This document shows positions 10,801-22,700 of a stretch of DNA of 64,000 nt, piece after piece. Every line of letters starts with the position of its first letter. The first letter of the stretch is position 1. A program made the position numbers and the translations under genes. Origin of the DNA: Odontesthes bonariensis (taxonomy: Eukaryota > Chordata > Actinopteri > Atheriniformes > Atherinopsidae); the NCBI RefSeq assembly GCF_027942865.1, contig NC_134515.1:25132227-25196226 (forward strand), written 5' to 3'. A model generated the notes under the pieces. That model had not been told where the DNA came from. It did not search any database and worked only from the letters and a program-made list of their open reading frames with translations.

Positions 10801-13800
10801 TGTGCGGGCAGTATAAGGTGAGCAGCACGAACAGATTTGTCTGTCAGAGCTGTAGGCATTATTTCAAAAGAGAAACTTAATTGAGTAACAAAGCTATTCC
10901 TCTACACATGCAAAGATTCTTGTCTTGTTAATGCATAACCGTGACACAGTTCAGTTTGTATGAATCGGAGATGAACATTTGGGAAGACAGAAATTAGTGT
11001 TTGGAGGAGTTCTGCTCTCAGTTTGTGATGAAAAGATTTAACTGATTTATCACCTTTAGGATGCATTCGATCATTTTATGTGATCTTACATTCATCTAAG
11101 GATGTGCCTTATATCATCATCGTATTTAGTGTAAACATGATTAGTGCCATACTAACAGATGGGGTTGTATTTTGTTTGTGAGGCTTTTTTCCAATAGCTA
11201 AACCCCAAATTGATGAGTCTCTGCACATGGAATAATAATGATGTTAGTCACCTTTTAAAGTATGCCTCAACCCACAGAACTGGTATAAAGTAAAAGCAAA
11301 TTAAATGTGGACAAATATCAAGCCTCTGGAAAACATGTGCTACCAGGGAGCATTTAATTGTTCAGTGTTCTGCTGCTGTTAATCAGAACCAGATGTGATT
11401 CATCTCCCAGGTTAAAAAGCAGTAAACAAACAAAGCTCTTCTGATTTCTTTCCCTCATTGCTGCAGGGTGCAAATTTTAGGTTATAGCTGTCTCACACAA
11501 ACAAAGTTATGATGTTGCACAATTTCATATTGAACCTGGGTCTTGTCAAAGTGGTGATTATATGCTAGCGAGTGGAGGCTGTGATCAGGGAGAAGTATTG
11601 CACAGGCTGTGTGCTGAGTGAGTCAGTGCTCTAGCAGGTAATTTTCCTCTGTGTTACCTTGGTGACCTGACGGGGCACCACCTGGCCCTCCACCATTCAC
11701 GGTCATTTGTCGGCGCCCATAGGAGCTGCCACACAGTTGTCTTCCTGTTCTTTTTTGCTTTATTCTGAGGCGTAATTGCCAAATTACGGAGAGCCGAGAA
11801 GGGAAGACATTTCAAACTTGCAAATCCGTTTCGATGTATTAGAGGCTTTGGCTTTCAGACAGAAGACTTTCTTGTGACTCTGGGCTTGGAAGCCGAAGTG
11901 TCACGCTACAGTCACGCTAAAAGCACGCTGCTCTTGTTTTATATCTCATAGTAGTGCACTCATGTCGTTTTGAGCGAAGAATTCCAATATATATTTCTTG
12001 AAAACATACTCATATCTCACATTCATTTTCTCCCCACCCTTCTCGCTGCTGCTTCTTGCATTCCTCTCCACAGTGAGCTGCCTGTGGTGCTGAGGTTAAT
12101 ACAGATGTTTCCCTCTGTCTGCAGGCCAAAGCAGCTGTGCAGAGAAACTTTATCTTTTCAGAGTCCAGCAAGTCTGCTTAATTCAACCTCCACCATCAGG
12201 TCTGGCCCAGTTTCCAATCTGTTCCACACACAGGACCACCTGATAGCAAATTTCCCTGCCTTCTCTCCTGAGCCATCCGTATTGATTATCAGCGCTGGCC
12301 TCCTAGTTTTAATTAGTTAGTTATCATATGGTCCCAGCAGTGTTGTGTGATGTTTAGTCTCCGATCTCCTGCTCTGGCCCTCACCTCCGGAGGTTTAAAC
12401 CTCCTGCGCTCCCAGACATAAAACATTTCAACACGTTCTCAAGTTCTTTTGTATGTTTTTCCACTCCCCACCTCTCTTCTCACATACACACGTACATAGG
12501 CCCACATGTACACACATACTTGCTCTGAACCCAAAACACAGAAATCCCCACGTCTCTGCTTTGTTTCTCATTGCTTTTTACTTTCATAAACACGCACACA
12601 CGCTCGTGTGAGGACATTTTGTCCGTTGCTGTAAGTTGCTTTAAAGGGACACTATGTAATAAATTAAGTCATTTATTAGCTCAAATCAACATATTCATTC
12701 ATAAGTTAGTTCTCATTGGTGTAAAATGATCTCTGTCAAAAATCTCACTTATCCTCCTGAGTGAAGAATAACTTGTCTGTATCTACATAGAGCAGGTAAG
12801 CTCTATGGAGGCTGCCATGTCCTTCCGCTCTATGAAAAATGACGAAGTGCCGAGAGGGACATAAAGCACTTCGAATCGCGATTTCCCCACCAGGCCTACA
12901 AGCAGAAATGACGTCATTGTGACGTCATTTCCGCCAAATGGCTTATTACAGCCGCTAATGCTAAATAGATTTTATTCCTTGGCACATATGTCTTTGTGTT
13001 CATTAGCTTTCTTTTTGTAAGTGCATCATCTTCTTCTTTTTATTATTATTCCTATGCTCCCCCTGGATATCTTCTTTTTGGCGTTATGCTCACATTTGTA
13101 AACTGTTATTTTGTTGATTTACTAATAAAGTTTAAAAAAAAAAAAAATGCTAAATAGATTTTATCTCGTAAATGATCCCACTAATAATGCACTGATTGTT
13201 ACCAAACTTCTGCCGTAGTACACATAGGCTCTTAGCTCACAAAACGAGGCATTAGAAAGTTTGTAAGTTTACCGGGAGTTTATTTACCGCTGCTAATGCT
13301 CCGATTGCTAACACAGGCTAATGCTAACGCTGCGTCAACGTCACTTCCGGTAACTCCCGGAATATGACTAATTGCATTGCTTGCACACCAAAGGAGATGT
13401 TATGTTATCTGACATGTTATCTGTCATCTGTATTCATAGTGTTGTTGTATGTGTGTTATATAATCCTTTGTACTGTGTGTCTTGATTTCTTTTTGTTTGT
13501 ATGGACCTTGAGTCTGAAGCTATAGCTTCTTGAATCTTGACACATTCCGCTTGCCGTAGTTCAAGAAGTTGCAGCGCACATTTGAAAACGTGAGGCGCTA
13601 GAGAGCAAATTCATTCAACTTTGCAAAATAAAATTGCACCACTAGATGGGGGAAGAAATTACATAGTGTCCCTTTAAACTGATTCATTCATTCGTCGCTG
13701 TCTGCATCTCACACCAGAAGCAGCTTCCTCAATTGTGTTTTAGGAGGCTTCTCATATGAAGGCCTTAAAGAAACAACAACAACAAAAAAAACTGGCCTAC

Positions 13801-16800
13801 AAAGTATGTGTTGAAGGCCAGTCGTTCCTCGGTGCATGCAGCCTGTCCTTGACACTGTTTGTATGCCTTCCTCTTCTTGAAGATTTACATAATCGCTTCT
13901 GTGTGTACTCCCAGCTGACGAGAAAAGACATGCACATGTATGTACATGCTTGCATACAAATGTGGAGAGAAACCCATGTTCACTCCTTTTTGTCCAAAAG
14001 GAATTTCTCTGGAGCTAATTAGTGTTGGTGAGGGCATGTTTTACTGCTCTGTGCTGGACAGGGAGTGAGCAGAGGCAGAAGAATGCAACAGTTGGTACAG
14101 ATAGCCCGGCTTTCCCATCAGGTAATTTCTCATAATACTCTCTACAATTTGATGTATTGCATCGAGTTCCGTTGTGTAAATAAATACCGTGAAGGCAGAC
14201 AAAGAATCTCCCCTTGCACGAGGTTCAGGCAGCTTTACAAAGTACACAGCAGGCGAGCTCCAGGAAAATGATGTTTTTTTTTCCATATATGATCTCTTGG
14301 ATTCACCTGTTGAACCCAGGAATCCAGAATGACATCTGGATGTTCATAGCAAAGCCTCTGTGTACTTGGCCAAGCTAAGGCACTTGCTGAGTGAGATGAT
14401 GAAAGACACAGCGGGTGGGACTTGACAATGTGGCCAGTGGTCAAAAAGCCCAGATGTACAAAGCAGCGGGTGTTCTCACTCTACTTCAATGATGGACTGA
14501 CCTCCTTCATTGCCAGGAATGTTGGGCTCATCAGAGTTTTTCTTATAAGTTCACTCTCTTCGCTCTGAAGCTTGCTGTTCTCTCTGCGTAGTTCAAGTGT
14601 TGCAGTAATTGTCACCACTTACCTTTCAAATGATCTATAATAACTACAGAATCCATTTAAAAAAGGGAAAAGCTGTGGGTAGATAATGCAGCGGATAACA
14701 GAATACATTTTATTTCCACCCATAAAGAGACACTTTTTTTTTTCTTTCTCTATCATTCGGGTTTATTTGGCCTTGCCTTATCAGCAACCAGCAGCATCTA
14801 AGACTCCCCTGCACTTCTATGACGCCGGGTACCAAGCAGCGAGGCTGAGAGGGCAGATGTGGGCCAGAGCACAGCCAGAAATCCTGGGACCGATAGTTCC
14901 ACCGCTGCAAAAACAAATGCACCACTCTTTCCTTGGCACAAGGGGCACTGATAGGGCAGAAGGGTAGAGGGGGAATGAAATGGGAACAGAGGATGAAGTG
15001 CGGAGGAGAGAAAAAGACAGGGGAAGAAATAGATGCCGTGCAATTTCTTTTCAAAGCAAGTGCATTTAAAGCTTTCTGCCTTTTTTTCGAAGAGCAACAT
15101 CACATGCTTGGGAATGTTTGTGTCAGAGCAGTTATGTGTGTGTTCGTGCGTAGTAAAACACTATTTTAGAGCCACCTACCCTGCCCAGTCACCAGCTGCG
15201 CCGTGTAATGTGTGCTAGCTCTCCAAGCGGAAGATTGCGTTAGCGGAAGCCCATAACACTGACCAGATTGCTCGCCAGGCTCCAGCATTCAAATCAAAGC
15301 TTGTAAAAGCCAAGCAGCCAGTGTGTACAAGTGGTTTTATGATAAGTGATGAAATATTGCGTCTGTGCAACATGGGATATGAACTGGCTGTGGCAGGTTT
15401 CTATTTATCTAGGCAAGAGAGCAGCTGTGTTTCCCTTGTGTTTTGCTCCACAGCTATTTGGTTTATTTGAACAAGGAATGGGCTGTGATTAAACAAAATA
15501 AACAACAAGCTGTTAAAATCAGGGTGCCAACGTGCCCGTCATGTGTGCACAAGGTGCCGTGCCGGGATGCAGGAGAAAATCTTCAAAAGTTTCTCCGTGT
15601 GCCAACGAGCGTATGACATGTGAATTTTCCTGAGGTCTATAATAAGAGGTGGCTTGGCTGGATGACGAGGGTGTGGCTGCTGTGGCCTCTAAATTAAAGA
15701 ACATAAAAACAAGGGGAAGAGGGGAAAAGTGAATGAGTGGGGGAAAGCTGAATGGCTGCAGCTCCACGTCTCTTAGTTGTTTTATCCTGCAGTCGAAAGG
15801 AAGTGAGGAAAGGTTAAAGTGAGATGAGGACAGAGAGATCCCTTTCTGCTTACCACCGGATGCTCATCACTCCTTCACTCGTGTTCGTCAGCACAACATA
15901 GTAGGTGACAGAGAGATGCCTATTGGAGATGTTTGGTGAGGCTATTTTGTTGGCACAGTCACCAATTTAGAAAATTTCAATCTCTTTTAATAGACCCGTA
16001 AGCGAATGTGTTCAATGTTTAAATTTCTGTGTCCACGATGCCTTTGTCCTGCACAGGGCTTACTAGAGAGGACTTATTACCACTCTGACTCAGGGTTCCA
16101 CTAAATTATAAAAAGTTTATAAAGAACGTAGAAATAAAGTACACTCTCAGAAAATAAAGTACAGAATTGTACCTTTAGGAGTACGATGGCTTGTCACTGG
16201 GGCAGTACCCTCGGAAGGTATAGTTTTGTACCCTTGTGGTGTGTACCTTACAGAGACCAATCTTGTACTTCTGGTGGCAATTTTGTACCCTTATACTGAA
16301 CTAGCCTAACACAGACTGTCTATTGTACCCCAGCATGTAGAAAAAAAGGTACATATATGTACCTTTTACCACTTGAGTACATATATGTCCCTTTAGGTCC
16401 AATAATTAACCCTAGGGGGTACATTAGTATAGATTGTACCTCAGGGGACAAAAAAGGACTCGTACTGTACCCCCATTTCTGAGAGTGTATAGTGTGTCTA
16501 GCAGAAAAGGAATCCTGTTCTCTTCAACTATTCAGTTTTATAAGCACCACAGCTAACGTTCACTGTGACAAGTCGGCCGTTATGTTGAAGGCACAGATAA
16601 AATGGACACTGGTCCTGAGAGTAAAAGATCCCGTATTGCAATTTAGTCTGTGCCAGAGCACAGCTATGACGATGTGGTGTAGGGGAGGAACCTACAGGAG
16701 CCGTTGTTAAAACTGAAGACGGGTGGTCTAAAGATGGGGTTTTTTCGTGGACATGGCATCATCATTTTCAGTCATTGAATTCTTAAAGGGACATTATGTA

Positions 16801-19671
16801 ATTTCTTCCCCCATCAAGTGGTGCAATTTTATTTTGCAAAGTCGAATGAATTTGCTCTCTAGCGCCTCACGTTTTCAAATGTGCGTTGCAACTTCTTGAA
16901 CTACGGCAGGCGGTATGTGTCAAGATTCAAGAAGCTATGGCTTCAGACTCAAGGTCCATACAAACAAAAAGACATCAAGACACACAGTACAAAGGATTAC
17001 ATAACACACATACAACAACACTATAAATACAGATGACAGATAACATGTCAGATAACATAAGTTGACATAGCCTTTGGTGTGCAAATCATATTCCGGAAGT
17101 TACCGGAAGTGACGTCGACGTAGCGTTAGCGTTAGCAGCAGTGTGTAGTTGCTATCTGGATGTTCTTTTAAATAAACTCCCGGTAAACTTACAAACTTTC
17201 TAATGTCTCGTTTTGTGAGTTAAGAGCCCATGTGTACTACGGCAGAAGTTTGGTAACAATCAATGCATTATTAGTGGGATAATTTACGAGATAAAATCTA
17301 TTTACCATAGACATAGAACGTTCTATGTCTATGCTATTTACCATTAGCGCCGGTAATAAGCATTCGGCGGACGTGACGTCAAAATGACGTCATTTCCGCT
17401 TGCAGGCCTGGCGTTGGGGATACGTCCCCTACCCGGGGACCATATATTAAATTGATTTTTGGAACAGGGAGATGGAATAGGGGCTTGCTCCGTCCATTCC
17501 ACGCATCGACCTGGTATTGCAGTATCTCCAGGAACGGTGCACTAAAAAAAAAAAAAAAAAGCCTGGCATTGGGGAAAACGCGATTCGAAGTGCTTTTCGT
17601 CCCTCTCGACACTTCGTCGTTTTTCATTGACCGGAAGGACATGGCAGCCTCCATAGAGCTTGCCCACTCTATGTAGATACAGACAAGTGATTCTTCACTC
17701 AGGAGGATAATTTAGATTTTTGACAGAGATAATTTTACACCAATGAGGACTAATTTATGAATGAATATGTTGATTTGAGCTAATAAATGACTTGATTTAT
17801 TACATAAGGTCCCTTTAATCTTGGGTACCTCTGGATTAGCTTTGCACACTTCAATACTCCAAAAAGTTTTGAATTATTTCAAAATGAGGAAGAGCTTTCT
17901 CCTGGGGGAAACGTCCTCCTCAGAGTGAGAGGATCTTGCTGAAATGTTTTCTCATATCGGTTTGCCGGGCAGTATAGGTTTGCTGTGGGGCTGGGGAAAG
18001 GAACGAAGGTGATTTGTCAACGCGTACTACTATGGTTAGCGGATACGAGTGGATCACTCGCTCTTCGGGATGCGATGACAATGCTGTGAATGATATACAT
18101 GCTCACGCTCCCATGGGCGTGCTGCCTAAAAGTTCAGGTTTCTTTTGTTAAAAAAAAGTCTTGTCAGAGAGAGTTTGAGACTATTGGATAAAACAAGTCT
18201 TTCATTCTTGAAAATACAAAAAACATTACTAATGTCTCGTTGTCAGTGAATATGCAGATTTTTTTTTCCTCCACCCTAGCTCTCAGTGCCCCTGAGCCAG
18301 AAAGCTTCTTAGCCTGTTCTTCACAAACTTCAGTCCTTATTAGCTTCTCTCACTGGCAACATGAGTTAGTTAGACAAAAGACAACACAGAGTCAAAACAA
18401 GGCTAACAACCATGCATGCACACGCTCACGCACAAGGAGAACATGCAAACCTCACACATGAGATTCAAACCAGGAGCCTTCTTACTGTGAGGTGACAGTG
18501 TTATATTTAGCCCTCCTAAATATGAAAGGCCTCCAGTATCAATCTGTACACCTTGTCTGTGCATGTGTGTGTGTTTTCTGCGAAAAAGAAACAACTTATA
18601 TCCACATGTGTTGCTTAAGCAGGTCTCTCACATGTTGGTATTCATTTCTACTCATCATCATCTCTTTCCTTACCTTGAGTGGGCAGTTCTATTCTTGTTT
18701 GTCCTCTGCAAAAATATCTGTTTGTTTCATACATTTGGCCGCATCAGCCTCCGGCATCTGCTCAGTCATACATGTAGAAAGTGAAATGTGTACATGTTGA
18801 GCAGGTTAAGTGGCTTAATTATAGTACAATTAGCCGTTGTTTCCAATCAGAACACTGGCCCATCTGTTTGGCAGCCCAGGGGGAATACCTCTGAAGCTCC
18901 TAATTATCCACTCCAGCTATGTTCCCAGCACACGAGATGATCAGTATTCTCAGTATCAGTAATTTAGCTTTGTACAAAGACTGGGAACAGAAGGAAGCAC
19001 CTTCCCTGGCAACTGACTAAATGATTTGTAAATACAACAGATGAAAATGTTGTGGGCTAGAGAAATATTTTGGCACATAAACCTCTGCCTGTGTCTTTTT
19101 TTTAGATGTTAATCAAACCAGTAACGTTGAAGGGTTTTACACAGAGTTAGGAAGGCTCAGACAACATTCTGTTGCATATTTAACAGACGTATTATTGGAT
19201 GGTTTTGATCTTCCCATCATACTCTCCACCAGAAAGTGAATAAGGGCATCCCCTGGAATGTTAAACCATTCATTTATAGCAAAACATCCTGCGTGACTAT
19301 AAACCAGTCGAAGTAAGTGAGACAAAGAGCACCTAAGAGAAATTTTACAGGGAGAGGCCTTACCATCAGCTCCAAACTGTTTATATATCCTGAATAAATC
19401 TGTGGTCCATGGTGCCCAGCGAAGCATGAGGTGGAGCCAAGCACAGGAGTTTATGGGTGTAGAGGGCAAGCATGTTTGATGGCTGCAGTGAGACGGAGAG
19501 AAAGAGGTCAGTGAGGCTGCTGAGAGTATATTCAAACCTCTGGATGGCTGTTAAACTAGAAAGCTCAAAAATATTTGGTTTGACCACAAGTCTTCAATGT
19601 TAAGACTTTACATGCGGTGGCTACTTCTGCCGGCACACAGGCTCAGAGGCATATATCCGGGACTGCGCAGG

Positions 19672-19702
<31 letters not shown>

Positions 19703-22700
19703 TGCAGACTGCAGCAACTTAATGATTGTTAAGTGTGAAAAAGTTATAGCATGAAACTCTGTTGACTCTTTCCCTGGGAGCCAGTGCTACAGCAGAAATA
19801 TATCATGAAGGGATGATGTCATCATTACATGCTAGAGGGCAGGATGTTTCCTAATGTGATAATTACCCCACTGTGGGAAGTCACTGATACCCAAGAGATC
19901 AAACTGTCTTTACTCTTTATAGGATAAACATTTAGAATAATCTGCCGTTTCCTTTCACTTGGCTTTTCTTCGGCGGTTCTCTTTTAGCTGTTGGAAAATG
20001 TGACGTGTTCCCGAGAGCGGTTTTTAAAGCATCGAAGAAGGAGCTACTGAGAAATAATGTCAAATGCAGATTATTTTGGCGCATAGAATTAGCACGATAC
20101 ACATCTTATTATATGTTATCCTGAGTCTCCCGTTTAGACCATGAAATGATCTGGATCTACTTTGTTTGACTACTAGTTTGTGGTTTTGGGCACCAGGTGG
20201 GCTGTCGTGCTGTAATGAGCTCCATTGGGATGGAGAGGGAGGTGCGGATAGCAAGGGTTGGTTCAAAGGATGGGAGGGGGTGAAGCTGAAGTCGTCAGTT
20301 GAGAGAAGTGAGAGTGGTGCCAGGGGTGAGACCCCCCCCCCTGCTGAGTAGCGGAAGTGTTCAAGGCAGGACTGAGGGGTGTCACGGCGCAGAACAGACA
20401 CTTGGGCTAATGTGAGCTGTCAGATCTGTCCGCTGCCGCTCCGAAGCCTGAGGTGTCGTAGAAGTGTCTTAGGTCCCCACGCCAGCAGGAGAGGGGTAGA
20501 GGAGGCAAAGAAAAAAGAAAAAAAAAGGGTGGGGGCATAAAGTGCAGGATACACAACTAGAGAAAAAGGAGAGTTAATGATAACTCTCTTTGATTCACTC
20601 AAGTTGTACAACAGAATGCTTTTGGTGAACATTGGTCAAATGAGTTTAAATTAGTACACCTCTTTCACGGGAGTTGCCAAAAAGTGTTATGAGCCTGTTT
20701 CCTGCTTCTGAAGAGTGCAGACGTGTCTCTGCTTCCTCCTGCTGCTTATAGCTTTATTTGCTTTTAAATCATTTTACTTCTTTCCACAAGTCTTGGATAT
20801 AATTTTATTCTTTTTCTTTTAAGTGAACCAAGACTTTTTAAAATCATTTTTATTCTTTTTACATCTTATCTGACGAGCCAGCGACTACAATCCTTTCAAC
20901 ATGCCCTGTGAAAGCTGTCGGATATATCAACAAGAAATTTGGGCGCTACAAGTAAGGATTTTTGCCTTAGAAACTGAAATGGGACTTCATGAAACGCTCC
21001 CAATGGAATCCAGTGGTAAGAAGTCCACATTTACTTCCAAAGGAAAGGGTGAAAAAACAGCACATAACAAGGAAGCTAAAGAGCTCACTGCTGTCCTTGA
21101 AATGTTTGGTCTAACTCAGCATGTGACTGAGCCCACCCACAACAGAGGGCACACTCTAGATGTGCTCATTTCAAGGGGGGTTGTTATTTCAAACGTGAAT
21201 GTCGTTGATGTTGCTTTATCTGATCATTTCTGTGTTTTCTTCGACCTATCTACTTTACCCAAAACACCAGCTGGGTCTGCAGTTGTTCGGGGAAGACTTA
21301 TAAATGACAGAACAGGGACACAGTTTATGGAAATGATTAGGTTTGAGAACACCCTGTGTTCTGATGTTGATGATCTGTTGAACTCTTACACATCAAGTCT
21401 CTTAAATGTTTTGGATACCATTGCTCCTGTCAAGGTTAGAATGGTTAAAAGTAGGCAAAGGGCGCCATGGAGGAAAGAAGAGTCGGTCAGGGCACAGAAA
21501 AGGGAATGCCGGAGAGCCGAACGGAAATGGCGCAAGTCAAAGCTCCAGGTTCATTATGAGACTTACAAAGAAAAGCTATGTGTGTTCAACCAGACTTTGC
21601 GTAGAACAAGGGAGAGTTATTTTTCTGAAATCATCAAAAACTGCAGTAACAACTCTCGTGTCCTGTTTGCTACAGTAAACAGATTAACAAACCCTCCAGT
21701 TTCACTGCCTTTAGAACTCATTTCTACATCCAAGTGTAATGAGTTTGCAATATTCTTTAATGACAAAGTTCAAGGCATTAAAAATGCAATAATTTCCACA
21801 ACACAAATAACTACTCTGCAGCCAGCTAGACACCTAGAGCTGACACATTTCACACCTGTTACTGACAAAACAGTCAAAGAGACCATCTGCAGTCTGAGTT
21901 CATCAACGTGCTGCCTTGAGGAGTTGCCCACTAGATTCCTAAAGTCTGTGCTGAGCAGTTTGTTACCACAACTTGCTCATCTAGTCAACATCTCACTCCA
22001 GACTGGAACATTTCCAAAGGCCTTAAAAACTGCTGTCATTAAGCCTCTTCTAAAGAAGAGCAATCTTGATGCCACAGTACTGAACAACTACCGGCCCATA
22101 TCAAACCTGCCATTCTTAGCCAAAGTCCTAGAAAAAGTTGTATACCAACAGCTTAGTGACTTTCTCCTGTCTAACAATGCTTTTGATACTTTCCAATCAG
22201 GCTTTAGGCCCCACCACAGCACTGAGACAGCTCTGATCAAGGTGACAAATGACATCCGCCTGAACACAGATGCAAGTAGAGTCACAGTCTTAGTTCTGCT
22301 GGACCTGAGTGCTGCCTTTGACACAGTTGACCATGCGATCTTATTACAGAGGTTAGAAGACTGGGTGGGAATCTCTGGTCGTGCTTTAAACTGGTTTAAG
22401 TCCTATCTCGAGGACAGGAAATATTTTGTTGAAATTGATAATTGTGTCTCGGAACAAATGGCTATGACCTGTGGGGTTCCCCAGGGGTCAATCCTGGGAC
22501 CCGTATTGTTCAATCTGTACATGCTTCCACTAGGCCAGCTAATACGCAGCTATAATATGTCCTACCACAATTATGCAGATGACACTCAGATCTACGTGTC
22601 ACTGACGGCAGGAGAACACGGGCCTGTAGATACACTGTGTCGCTGCATCAAACAGATCAGTGTGTGGATGCAAAACAATTTCCTCCAGCTAAACTCAGAC

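Larger units (their letters stand above)
12645..13673 (+). mobile_element. TTAA-flanked non-autonomous DNA element, copy A
   Basis: Begins AGGGACACTATGTAAT and ends with the inverse, ATTACATAGTGTCCCT. TTAA sits immediately outside both ends (12641-12644 and 13674-13677), as expected for piggyBac- or Kolobok-type TTAA targeting. It has no long open frame, so it is non-autonomous. It is a homolog of copy B in opposite orientation. It carries a nested polyadenylated insertion; without that it would be about 850 bp. Confidence 0.8.
16787..17814 (-). mobile_element. TTAA-flanked non-autonomous DNA element, copy B (inverted)
   Basis: The plus strand reads AGGGACATTATGTAATTT at the left and ATTACATAAGGTCCCT at the right, with TTAA outside both ends (16783-16786 and 17815-17818). 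The interior is the reverse complement of copy A along nearly its whole length. It contains a U2 snRNA retrocopy and a 28-bp palindrome that copy A lacks. Confidence 0.8.

Noticed and set aside
14686..15218. Several overlapping frames on both strands around 15 kb
   Set aside because: They conflict in frame and strand, have low-complexity composition, lie inside bmp7 intron 1 and have no family match.
18034..18090. TTAGCGG and GTGGATCACTCG resemble the start of 5.8S rRNA
   Set aside because: Only two short blocks match, separated by extra bases, and the following sequence is unlike 5.8S. Small hairpins are present but no snoRNA box pair was found.
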